From the NCBI GenBank assembly GCA_021904315.1, contig CM038923.1, positions 18,606,038 through 18,670,037 of the forward strand: a stretch of 64,000 bases of DNA. Reading direction: 5' to 3'. Made by a program: the position numbers and the translations under genes. The notes beneath the pieces were generated by a model that was not told the DNA's origin, did no database searches, and was given only the letters and a program-made list of their open reading frames with translations. This document shows positions 11,001 to 33,579 of the stretch, piece after piece (the first letter of the stretch is position 1; each line of letters opens with the position of its first letter). The stretch is from Sphagnum magellanicum (Eukaryota; Streptophyta; Sphagnopsida; Sphagnales; Sphagnaceae).

Positions 11001-13936
11001 AATCCCAATGCCAAGTATTAAACACACACCATCAAGCCCATCTCATGCAATGACCATACACAAACATATGAAGGCATGGGCCAACTGCTGGATGCATTGA
11101 TCTGTTCCTTGTCGCCTCCTTGCATCATCTCTTTGCTTCAAAACACCTTCATGCACCTCATGTAAGACTAGCTGATTCAAGTGTCTAGAGGTTAGTCTTG
11201 CACCAGGTGTCATTAAGATTAGGTTGTTAAGTCAACACTCAAAATTTTGTAGGGGGAGCATAATGTAGATTCACAGTTAACTACCTCTCTGGTTACAACT
11301 CACAATTGTGTTGTGTACAATGTACATCAATTGAATGAAACAACAATTTTCTGACAGCATGTGAAAACTTCATGAAGACAGCTCACATTTACTGAATTTC
11401 TCCCATGGAGGGCTTGAAATGCATTAGAAATTGGTCTTGAGAGATAGGATGACAAACCTCTACATTTTCTGCCCATGTGCATTTTGATTGTAAAGAAATA
11501 GACAGTCAAAATAACAGTAGCTGCACAAGAGGGTGCTCTATCACTGATTCCCTCCATTCAACCAACAACAAGTTGGCCAGAGCTCCACTGCTTTGGGCAA
11601 TGATCACTATGTCCAGTAGCATCATCCTTGAAGGATCTCATCAAACCATTTATGTCCACATCACATGTGCAGATATTGTAGCACATGAGAATGTCCAGCA
11701 ATTATACTTTCAAAACACTAAATATTGTTGTACTAGAGCTGCTTTCAAGACTACACACAAAGAGCATCTAGAAGATTGTAAGATTTCACAACTAGTAATG
11801 ATATAGATTGCGAATCTTTTGCAGTTGCATGCAACATTCTTGTGATGCAATCTTCTTGTTGACAAGTTGTTGCTTGACAAGTTGTCAACAGTGCTATTAG
11901 TTTTTGCATTTCACTACACACAAGAAACTACATTCTGCCAACACGATCTCCAACACGAAAGTCTCAATACAGAAATAATCAATATCTCAGCGATGGTAGC
12001 AGAACATTGCCTAGTTGTGAAAAAACAAGATTCGTTTCCTGCAATCATCAAAGTCCTTAACGGAGATGACCCCTTAGATCCGAAATAAAGCAAGATTATG
12101 CCTAATCGAGGATTGTCCCATAGCATGCTACACATTCCTTGGCACAAGAAAGAAAATAGTTAGAAATGGACACTGAAAGACCATCTAGAGGTAGGTTCTC
12201 ACCATGCTATGTACAGTCAGTTTTCTCTAAATAGCTGCTGCTTTCTGGATCAGAAACGAGATTGCATGATTTTGGTTCATGAATTATCTCAAACTAAAAA
12301 TTGTGATCATAATAGAGGGATACCACAAGAGAGCTTGTTTTCTACCACCTTGATAAAATTCTTTGCTGGTGGAATCAAGAGAACGGTATGCAAAAACAAC
12401 TCATGTTTATTAGAAAGGAGATTTTGCAAGCAACTTCAGGAACCATCTGGTTGCATTGGAAGATATTTTGATACAAATGTTACGATTACTTAGTAGTTAA
12501 GTTGTTCTTATCTACATTGCTTTCTCTTGTAGACATTGGTGCAGTGTTTTGTGCTGAAATCTCACGATCATGAATAATGAAGCTTTTCCTCAAGATTTGA
12601 AGGCTTGCATGTGCTTTTCACTTGACTTGTCTCCCCATTACAGAGTTATTGCTTGCCTTGGCAGGTGACTGTTTCAACACTATATTTGGTTGTAGCCTAA
12701 CAATAGTGATCTAGTATCATGTGGAACATCCACCAAGAGAAAATCTTTTTCAATTTCAACATTCAGTCTGTAGTGGACACCAAACAAGACCAGATCATGA
12801 AAAAAGGAGATCAGAACTTTGTGTCCTGCTGTACACGAAGAGGGATCCTTGCTTTTGGTTAATCACATTCTTTAAACTTCTGTGTCTTGGCTACAAGATG
12901 GATGGTTCACAACCAGAAAAAACTGTGCCGTGTGTCCATGTGCATATCCTGGCAACAATGGTGGTGAATGATGAAATCAATGTTAAGGTACTATTCTCTT
13001 TGCTGTGAACATACTGCTGGTTCTTTAGTGATGTTTGAGAATCTTAGCAGCTATCCACTCATCTCATTTGCTTCCGCATTTGTGTTACCTCTTATAAATG
13101 GTTGAAAGAATGAAACACATTGACATTGTTTGTATTGGCTACATTGATGACAAGGAGAAGGAGCTGGTAGAAAAAATTGAACTGGAACATAAGAATTACT
13201 GCCCCTTCAAAGAAATGACACAAGAAGCTACCAAGGTTCTTGAAGAACTGTCTTTTGGGATCCATTCACTCCCTTTGATGTGTGTCCTCAAATTTTGCTT
13301 CTTTGTAACCAGATTTCACTCTTTCTCATGGATCAAAGTCGAAGACTTGGGCAAATCCCATCACACAAAGGGGAAATTTTGTCAAAAATTGAAGCCCAAA
13401 TGGTCTTAAATTTTCAAATTTTCTTCCATGGCTTGAACCATAAGGCAGCAAAAGATTTCTATACCTAAGAGTTGAATCTGATAAGGAATAAAAATTGTCA
13501 GGAATATACTATGTAATTTTTAATTTTCTACAAAAATTCTTTTGTGCTTGACCCAATTCAATGTGAACAAAGCTAGAACTAGCTTTCTCATTTTAAAGAT
13601 TATTGTTCCCTAGCTCATCTATTTGGAGTTCCATCTTGGAGATTCCATTGCACATTGAGGAAAAACTGGTGAAGGCAATGTTTTCTTTTGGTTGCAAAAT
13701 TTTGTCACAATGAGAAAATTAAAATAAAAGGGAATATTTTGTTGCTGTACTCCCATTTTTCCTTAAAAAAAAGTTAAATTTCAGGCTTTTAAAATAAATA
13801 AAAAATTGGCCACATTTGGCATCTAATTTTAGTTTAGTAGCATTTGAAAAAACTCGTTCAAAAACTATTAAGACATGTTCTGAATTTTTTTAATTGAATG
13901 CTAAATCCCTCTTGGAATGCTAACCAATTTGACATA

Positions 13937-14132
13937 ACATAAAAAAATTGAAAAAAATGTCATTGGCTGGAGGTAATGCCAATGCTTTGCTAATCAAAGA
14001 AGAATTTGGAATTTATTTTCCAATGTGTCACAAAACATAAAAAAATTGAAAAAAATGTCATTGGCTGGAGGTAATGCCAATGCTTTGCCAATCAAAAAAG
14101 AATTTTGAATTTCTTTTCCAATGTGTGACAAA
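13937..14132. repeat. Two 98-bp direct repeats inside the tandem unit
   Basis: Two adjacent units start acataaaaaaattg and continue through tcattggctggaggtaatgc. The second starts at 14035. The pair recurs at 17786-17981 in the second large unit. Confidence 0.85.
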
Positions 14133-14262
14133 CTTGGGGGAGGAATGCAGTGCAATTCCTGATCTAGCTCCAGCTTGGAACAAGGATTTTGTGTGTAAGC
14201 ACCCAAGGTTAAGGGCATAAGGCAATCTGCAACATCAAGTCATGCCTTGGTTGTTATGCACT

Positions 14263-14312
14263 ACTATCAGTGCCTTCCACCCCATGAACCAAGTGCGGAA
14301 GCCACTGATAGT
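14263..14312. repeat. Inverted repeat / potential hairpin (unit 1)
   Basis: The left arm actatcagtgccttcc (14263-14278) pairs with the right arm ggaagccactgatagt (14297-14312). One nucleotide is bulged and the loop is 18 nt. An identical hairpin lies at 18112-18161. It could be a remnant of a small inverted-repeat element or a structured RNA. Confidence 0.6.
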
Positions 14313-14529
14313 GGCGCCTTCCCCTATACAAACCTGGGTGTGTTAAAATTGCAGAATTGGGACCTCACCTGTCTTTCTGTAAAGCAATCCTCTGTGGAAT
14401 TTCCTCATAAGGCAAGTTCACAGGCTCTTTCTCTTCTCGAATGACCAACTGTATGTCATAAGACCTATTGATGTGCAAAGGAAAGATAGAAACCCCTGAA
14501 ACAAAATCCCATTTCTTTATGCAGGGTAA

Positions 14530-14849
14530 GAGCATCTTCACCGGTGCTCGATATGTGACTCCAAACAATAAAATATATTGTTAAAAAGTCAAAATGTGCT
14601 GGTTTAGCTTAGGAAATTGGTTTTTCAGAACCAGATTCGTGCAGCTTGCTGCGGTTGGTGAATGGCGCACAATTGTGCACCTCCAAAAAAGAGTGTGATA
14701 AATTGGACCTGACTGCGGCTCAGTACTTTTGATTGGTTGATCATAACGATTGTTCCAGGTGGTTTGCTATTAGTAGTCCCTATGTATATGCAGTTCCGGT
14801 TACAGTTTTATTGATGGGGTTGCAAAAAAAAAGTTAAACGTAGACATTT
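14530..14849. mobile_element. Truncated MITE-like element
   Basis: It begins with the same terminal sequence gagcatcttcaccggtgc as the full element at 18379-18744. Its right terminal repeat is missing because the tandem-duplication junction falls inside it. Confidence 0.6.
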
Positions 14850-17800
14850 AATCCCAATGCCAAGTATTAAACACACACCATCAAGCCCATCTCATGCAAT
14901 GACCATACACAAACATATGAAGGCATGGGCCAACTGCTGGATGCATTGATCTGTTCCTTGTCGCCTCCTTGCATCATCTCTTTGCTTCAAAACACCTTCA
15001 TGCACCTCATGTAAGACTAGCTGATTCAAGTGTCTAGAGGTTAGTCTTGCACCAGGTGTCATTAAGATTAGGTTGTTAAGTCAACACTCAAAATTTTGTA
15101 GGGGGAGCATAATGTAGATTCACAGTTAACTACCTCTCTGGTTACAACTCACAATTGTGTTGTGTACAATGTACATCAATTGAATGAAACAACAATTTTC
15201 TGACAGCATGTGAAAACTTCATGAAGACAGCTCACATTTACTGAATTTCTCCCATGGAGGGCTTGAAATGCATTAGAAATTGGTCTTGAGAGATAGGATG
15301 ACAAACCTCTACATTTTCTGCCCATGTGCATTTTGATTGTAAAGAAATAGACAGTCAAAATAACAGTAGCTGCACAAGAGGGTGCTCTATCACTGATTCC
15401 CTCCATTCAACCAACAACAAGTTGGCCAGAGCTCCACTGCTTTGGGCAATGATCACTATGTCCAGTAGCATCATCCTTGAAGGATCTCATCAAACCATTT
15501 ATGTCCACATCACATGTGCAGATATTGTAGCACATGAGAATGTCCAGCAATTATACTTTCAAAACACTAAATATTGTTGTACTAGAGCTGCTTTCAAGAC
15601 TACACACAAAGAGCATCTAGAAGATTGTAAGATTTCACAACTAGTAATGATATAGATTGCGAATCTTTTGCAGTTGCATGCAACATTCTTGTGATGCAAT
15701 CTTCTTGTTGACAAGTTGTTGCTTGACAAGTTGTCAACAGTGCTATTAGTTTTTGCATTTCACTACACACAAGAAACTACATTCTGCCAACACGATCTCC
15801 AACACGAAAGTCTCAATACAGAAATAATCAATATCTCAGCGATGGTAGCAGAACATTGCCTAGTTGTGAAAAAACAAGATTCGTTTCCTGCAATCATCAA
15901 AGTCCTTAACGGAGATGACCCCTTAGATCCGAAATAAAGCAAGATTATGCCTAATCGAGGATTGTCCCATAGCATGCTACACATTCCTTGGCACAAGAAA
16001 GAAAATAGTTAGAAATGGACACTGAAAGACCATCTAGAGGTAGGTTCTCACCATGCTATGTACAGTCAGTTTTCTCTAAATAGCTGCTGCTTTCTGGATC
16101 AGAAACGAGATTGCATGATTTTGGTTCATGAATTATCTCAAACTAAAAATTGTGATCATAATAGAGGGATACCACAAGAGAGCTTGTTTTCTACCACCTT
16201 GATAAAATTCTTTGCTGGTGGAATCAAGAGAACGGTATGCAAAAACAACTCATGTTTATTAGAAAGGAGATTTTGCAAGCAACTTCAGGAACCATCTGGT
16301 TGCATTGGAAGATATTTTGATACAAATGTTACGATTACTTAGTAGTTAAGTTGTTCTTATCTACATTGCTTTCTCTTGTAGACATTGGTGCAGTGTTTTG
16401 TGCTGAAATCTCACGATCATGAATAATGAAGCTTTTCCTCAAGATTTGAAGGCTTGCATGTGCTTTTCACTTGACTTGTCTCCCCATTACAGAGTTATTG
16501 CTTGCCTTGGCAGGTGACTGTTTCAACACTATATTTGGTTGTAGCCTAACAATAGTGATCTAGTATCATGTGGAACATCCACCAAGAGAAAATCTTTTTC
16601 AATTTCAACATTCAGTCTGTAGTGGACACCAAACAAGACCAGATCATGAAAAAAGGAGATCAGAACTTTGTGTCCTGCTGTACACGAAGAGGGATCCTTG
16701 CTTTTGGTTAATCACATTCTTTAAACTTCTGTGTCTTGGCTACAAGATGGATGGTTCACAACCAGAAAAAACTGTGCCGTGTGTCCATGTGCATATCCTG
16801 GCAACAATGGTGGTGAATGATGAAATCAATGTTAAGGTACTATTCTCTTTGCTGTGAACATACTGCTGGTTCTTTAGTGATGTTTGAGAATCTTAGCAGC
16901 TATCCACTCATCTCATTTGCTTCCGCATTTGTGTTACCTCTTATAAATGGTTGAAAGAATGAAACACATTGACATTGTTTGTATTGGCTACATTGATGAC
17001 AAGGAGAAGGAGCTGGTAGAAAAAATTGAACTGGAACATAAGAATTACTGCACCTTCAAAGAAATGACACAAGAAGCTACCAAGGTTCTTGAAGAACTGT
17101 CTTTTGGGATCCATTCACTCCCTTTGATGTGTGTCCTCAAATTTTGCTTCTTTGTAACCAGATTTCACTCTTTCTCATGGATCAAAGTCGAAGACTTGGG
17201 CAAATCCCATCACACAAAGGGGAAATTTTATCAAAAATTGAAGCCCAAATGGTCTTAAATTTTCAAATTTTCTTCCATGGCTTGAACCATAAGGCAGCAA
17301 AAGATTTCTATACCTAAGAGTTGAATCTGATAAGGAATAAAAATTGTCAGGAATATACTATGTAATTTTTAATTTTCTACAAGAATTCTTTTGTGCTTGA
17401 CACAATTCAATGTGAACAAAGCTAGAACTAGCTTTCTCATTTTAAAGATTATTGTTCCCTAGCTCATCTATTTGGAGTTCCATCTTGGAGATTTCATTGC
17501 ACATTGAGGAAAAAGTGGTGAAGGCAATGTTTTCTTTTGGTTGCAAACTTTTGTCACAATGAGAAAATTAAAATAAAAGGGAATATTTTGTTGCTGTACT
17601 CCCATTTTTCCTTAAAAAAAAAGTTAAATTTCGGGCTTTTTAAAAAAAAAAAAATTAGCCACATTTGGCATCTAATTTTAGTTTAGTAGCATTTGAAAAA
17701 ACTCGTTCAAAAACTATTAAGACATGTTCTGAATTTTTTTAATTGAATGCTAAATCCCTCTTGGAATGCTAACCAATTTGACATAACATAAAAAAATTGA

Positions 17801-18698
17801 AAAAAATGTCATTGGCTGGAGGTAATGCCAATGCTTTGCTAATCAAAGAAGAATTTGGAATTTATTTTCCAATGTGTCACAAAACATAAAAAAATTGAAA
17901 AAAATGTCATTGGCTGGAGGTAATGCCAATGCTTTGCCAATCAAAAAAGAATTTTGAATTTCTTTTCCAATGTGTGACAAACTTGGGGGAGGAATGCAGT
18001 GCAATTCCTGATCTAGCTCCAGCTTGGAACAAGGATTTTGTGTGTAAGCACCCAAGGTTAAGGGCATAAGGCAATCTGCAACATCAAGTCATGCCTTGGT
18101 TGTTATGCACTACTATCAGTGCCTTCCACCCCATGAACCAAGTGCGGAAGCCACTGATAGTGGCGCCTTCCCCTATACAAACCTGGGTGTGTTAAAATTG
18201 CAGAATTGGGACCTCACCTGTCTTTCTGTAAAGCAATCCTCTGTGGAATTTCCTCATAAGGCAAGTTCACAGGCTCTTTCTCTTCTCGAATGACCAACTG
18301 TATGTCATAAGACCTATTGATGTGCAAAGGAAAGATAGAAACCCCTGAAACAAAATCCCATTTCTTTATGCAGGGTAAGAGCATCTTCACCGGTGCACGA
18401 TATGTGACTCCAAACAATAAAATATATTGTTAAAAAGTCAAAATGTGCTGGTTTAGCTTAGGAAATTGGTTTTTCAGAACCAGATTCGTGCAGCTTGCTG
18501 CGGCTGGTGAATGGCGCACAATTGTGCACCTCCAAAAAAGAGTGTGATAAATTGGACCTGACTGCGGCTCAGTACTTTTGATTGGTTGATCATAACGATT
18601 GTTCCAGGTGGTTTGCTATTAGTAGTCCCCATGTATATGCAGTTCCGGTTACAGTTTTATTGATGGGGTTGCAAAAAAAAAGTTAAACGTAGACATTT
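14850..18698. repeat. Tandem duplication, unit 2 (3849 bp)
   Basis: Near-identical, same-orientation copy of 11001-14849 that begins with aatcccaatgcc. The left outer flank, the central junction and the right outer flank share TAAT at the breakpoints, a 4-bp microhomology. Divergence is very low even in AT-rich non-coding parts, so the event looks recent, or the copies are being homogenised. Confidence 0.97.
18112..18161. repeat. Inverted repeat / potential hairpin (unit 2)
   Basis: Second copy of the 14263-14312 hairpin, unchanged as far as I can see. Confidence 0.6.
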
Positions 18699-18744
18699 AA
18701 TTTTACTATCCAGTGTGACATACTGAGCATCGGTGGAGATGCTC
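18379..18744. mobile_element. MITE-like element with 30-bp terminal inverted repeats
   Basis: The left end gagcatcttcaccggtgc... (18379-18408) and the reverse complement of the right end gagcatctccaccgatgc... (18715-18744) agree at 24 of 30 positions. The element is 366 bp with no coding capacity. I could not find a convincing target-site duplication, so the superfamily is unresolved. Confidence 0.65.
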
Positions 18745-21700
18745 TCAGTCCCTCACTTGGGGACTTACTCAGGCTAATGCCCTTGGGTTCATTGCCTCTG
18801 CAGAAGTCCTCAGGTAAAAGGACTTTCCCTATACTTTTCCACACTTATCTTGTTTTCTAGCCTTGGATTCTTACATTAAGAATGAGTTTCAAGTTATGAT
18901 TTATCTGTAATATCTTTTTATGTGTGGTTTTTTTCCTTTCAATAATGTTCTCAATGCCAATTTAGTAAGACAATACCAATAATCTTTTTCTAGTGTACAT
19001 GGAGTCTCAGTTAATTTTTGCTTCAACAAATGATGGCACCTTACACAGAAGGTTTCTCAATTTTGAGGGACCTACAAGTAAGGTGCTCTCTCTTCTTTCA
19101 AATGGATCACAGCCATCCATTTACAAAAGAAAAGTTCTACCAATCCTTCAGGCTCTGTAATGACCTTGAATGGATCTATTTTGGGAATTTGGGTCTTGCC
19201 TCTTTTGAGGCCCTCGTTCCCAGAACAGCCTCATTCTGGCTCCTTACCATACACATAAATTCGTACACCATATTCATAGAAACTAGAAACTCCAAACCTT
19301 AAGATTTAAAAAATATGAATGATTGTTAAACCATGTCTCCCAAGAGTTGGGGTGGAGACAAGGCTTGGAGAGTGCGTGGTCATGTAAAATTTGATTGAAA
19401 AGTATGGGAAAAGTATGCTCATGTGTGTTGCAAGGTATTTCTGCAAGTTAATTCTAGGAAAGATTTATATGTGAGAATCTAGAATTACCAAATTTTTGTT
19501 TAATCAATAATGGTGTATAGTTTGATTTAAACGTCTAAGTAACAACCCAGGCATTCAACATTAATATATGTTTTGACATTGTCCCAATGAAATGGGAATC
19601 TAGTGAAATAAAACATGAAAACATCTATTAACCATGGTTAGAGGAGAAACACAAATTTGGAAAAGCATGCAAGAGTCATTTCATTTGAATGATATTAAAG
19701 GGCATTCTTTATAACTAACAAGGAGGATTTCATGACTTTTGCAACTAGTAAGTTTGCAGGGTTATGCATGATTGAAAAGGTGAAAAATGTAGAATTGGTG
19801 TAGAGATTAGAAATAAGAGTTGCCCAAGTGACAAAGCTATTTTAAGCAATGCATAAGGAGTAGTAAAAGGAAAATGCCAACAAAAAGGGTGGGTTTGTGT
19901 TATGAAACTTGGTAAAGGATTTTATCAAAATCATCTTGTGATTCATCCATGTGTATAATTTCATCCAGATCATCAATGTTTTTCATTATTTTAATATTGA
20001 TTATGGTCCCATTTCATCCATGTGTCCCACCTTCATGCATTTTGTGAGTTCAATTTATATGATTTATTTTTTAATGTCATCAATGCAAATTCATCTGTGT
20101 GGTCAATTTCATTAACTTATACAAGCATTTGTCAAATATGACTTATGTCATGCAAAATGTCAAAATTTTAAAATTTAGATTTAGTAGAATTGTAGAGGAC
20201 TTTAAGTTGAATGTTTAAAAAAAAGAAAATTGGTTGAAAAATGAAAAGTTGCCACCATTAAAAAGTTTATATATTTTAGTTTTGCACAATTTTCCAAATT
20301 GCAAGTTTTTGGATATTTGGGGATCAAGCTGTGCTCCAATTATAATAAAAAATTGGTAGTGGATAGAAGGAATGCAAATGAATCATATGGAAAACAAGTG
20401 TCCAAAAAGGAGTTAAACTGAATTCATAATGCATGATCAAAGTTAATCATTCCAGAGAAGTCTAGAAAAAACCATGGATTTCTTTTTTTTGGGCAAACAA
20501 ATATCATGGATAATTCAGGAGTATTAGGAATGGCACTTGATCATTTTAGTCGACTCTTGTTTATTGGGTAACAACAACTACTATAATTTCTTTCACAAGG
20601 TAATGCTGAGATTCAGCATTTTGTACTGAGTTTCAGCCATTCATACTGAAATTTTTAAAAAATTCCTTACTTTATGGATATCACTAAAAGAGGGGTGAAA
20701 AGAGGCCCAAAGACAGGGTGAAGACAGGGTGAATTTGTGGATATCTCTATTATGTCATGACTCATATATGATATCAAGCAAGTATTGTTTCAGACCAACA
20801 CATGAGGAGGAATAAGCAATTTTTCATATTGAACAAGGTTATTTTATTGCAGATTAAAACTTGAAGATGATTGACATGTGTCAATTATTTGTGAATTCAA
20901 TTGAAATGTAAGTTAATCAAAACTAGTCATTGACAGACTTTATCACAAATGTAAGGACCATGTTTAATTAGGTAACTTAATAGGTATAACAACCTACAAA
21001 GTCTAGATCACGTCATAATCACAATTTAAACATCAGTGGGGGGTGTGGGCCATTATGCTTTATGCATTTGACACATAGAAATACAAATCTAAAAGTCATA
21101 TATAATAGGGACCAAATTAAGGATGTAACTAATATTTTACTATTGCATTATAATTTGAATAGACATTTCTGATTTCCAGTGAATATATATGTTCATTGGA
21201 AGGAATAGAAATTATATAGTACGAACATACATTGGTATTATTTGTGTTTTATCAGGTGCTGAGGTGTAGGGACCTTTGGAAATTTTGGGATTTTCATTGC
21301 TAATTAATGGGAAGATTTTAGAGAACTTGGAACTTCATTAATATTATATTGATCTGTTTCCCTGGATTTGCTTAATTTGACAATAGTTCAAAATTAAAAT
21401 TACAACCAGTGTAATTTGAATATTTTTTCAAATTATTGAGCAGAAAATTCAGTTAAATAAATCATTAAAAGTAGAAAATTTATCTTAAATTGAAACTTTC
21501 ATATTCAAACATTTAACGTCCATACAATTTGTCATTTATCCAAGTATTATAAATAAGATTATTAAATAAACACTAAAGACATATTGATGTATTATTGATC
21601 TTCTTTGTCAAATATACAACTTGATATTCTAGTCATATGTACAATAGTTTTCAGATTTGCAAAACAATGTCCACCTGCACATGAGTTATGATACATGGAT

Positions 21701-21913
21701 TATTTTTTGACCAATTTATGGAAGGTTTCCATGTGGTTCTCTTTCAAACATCACACAAATGTTTTATTTTCATGTATAAAGAAAAACCACAAAACAAAAA
21801 ACTTAATTTCTATGTAAAAAAATAGATACAATTGTATTAAGTGAAATGATCGAGCATGTCATTGATTAACAATGGTTGAACTCATTTCAAAATTCAACCA
21901 AAATGCTCATAAT
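18745..21913. other. Intergenic region with no convincing gene
   Basis: AT-rich sequence downstream of the receptor kinase. I see a short perfect palindrome (aatgctga-gat-tcagcatt, 20602-20620) and a small direct repeat of gacagggtgaa near 20714-20732. No conserved coding signal was seen on either strand. Confidence 0.5.
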
Positions 21914-32428
<10,515 letters not shown>

Positions 32429-33570
32429 TTGTTTTTCCACGGATGCAGACCACAATTAACAGATGATCTTAACCTGGTCACTCCACGCTTCACCTGTTAA
32501 TGCGAACCCTGCTTGCCAAAGACTCAAAATTGTGAGCTCAGCTTGTATCCCTCTCAAGAATTAGAGCAGCGCACCTCCCAGACCCAATCTGTAAAGTAAC
32601 AACCAGGGCTTTCGTTTCTTTGTGCTACCACCTGCAAGTATCGGTAAAACTGGATGCCTAGTTCCGCACCAAGCCGATGGGATCGGGTAAGCGGTAGCTG
32701 CATACAGCTGTACCTCGAGTTGAAAAGGCGATATTATTCCAAAGTAACGTACTAAGGTTGCAAACCTTAAAGGTCCTTCGAGATCGAGCAGTTTACAGGC
32801 CACCTACAGCAGCTAACGTCAAATTGACATGCATGTGCAGTAGCCTCTAGATATCTAGATTCTTAGGAAAGAAATGCGTTAAATCCAGATCATCAACAAA
32901 AATCTGTCCACCAGATTTACTATTAGGGCCACCAGTCCAAAGTATGGTTGATTTGCTTTGATGATTCCACTTAACCCTGATTAATGCGCCTGGTTAGACA
33001 ATAAGATGAGATATAACCAAGGGTGCTAGTATGAATAGGCCGCCTTCTGCTACTGCCACTTATCTCCAACTTATCTGCATAATTAGTACTGAATTTAGTT
33101 CCGTTCAAACTTCACTTTCATATCTCAACTTCTTCTCTGTGGTGGAAATGGTCTAGAAGTATCTGTACTATCTTGGTAAAAAATACAAAAGCTTCAGTAC
33201 CTTCATGTAGGTAACCATGATCAAAGAGGGGGCAAGTAGTCTAGCCAAGAATGGGTGTCAGACACAGGTAGGAAATTATAAATTCTACTCTGCCAATGAG
33301 GTGATACAGGGTGCAACCCAAGAGGTCCCTTTTTATCATCAAACACCTGTAATGCTTTATTATGAAACACACCATACATGAGGGAAACGTACAAAGGAGT
33401 AAAATGAAGGAAAAGGGAGAAGTGATAGGACATCAAGGTGGTTCAAAGTAGCTATGAAAAGCTCTCCATGTCCATAAGCGACCACCTGTGGTAGGTAGGT
33501 CAGCCGTATTTATATGTCAAAAATTGATGGCTTGCAATAGATTGGCCGTGGTGATGGGAGGCGTGTCATG
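32429..33570. other. Upstream flank of the receptor kinase
   Basis: This contains the presumed promoter and 5' UTR of the minus-strand receptor kinase. I could not identify a convincing TATA box. No gene is visible here on either strand. Confidence 0.4.
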
Positions 33571-33579
33571 AAGGGATGA

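Larger units (their letters stand above)
11001..14849. repeat. Tandem duplication, unit 1 (3849 bp)
   Basis: Every landmark recurs exactly 3849 bp downstream, for example 11327 to 15176 and 13098 to 16947. Only scattered single-base changes are visible, such as gccccttc versus gcaccttc near 13202 and 17051, and a few small differences around 13500-13800. Content: short open frames without recognisable domains, a direct 98-bp repeat, a hairpin, and the left part of a MITE-like element cut at the unit boundary. Confidence 0.97.
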
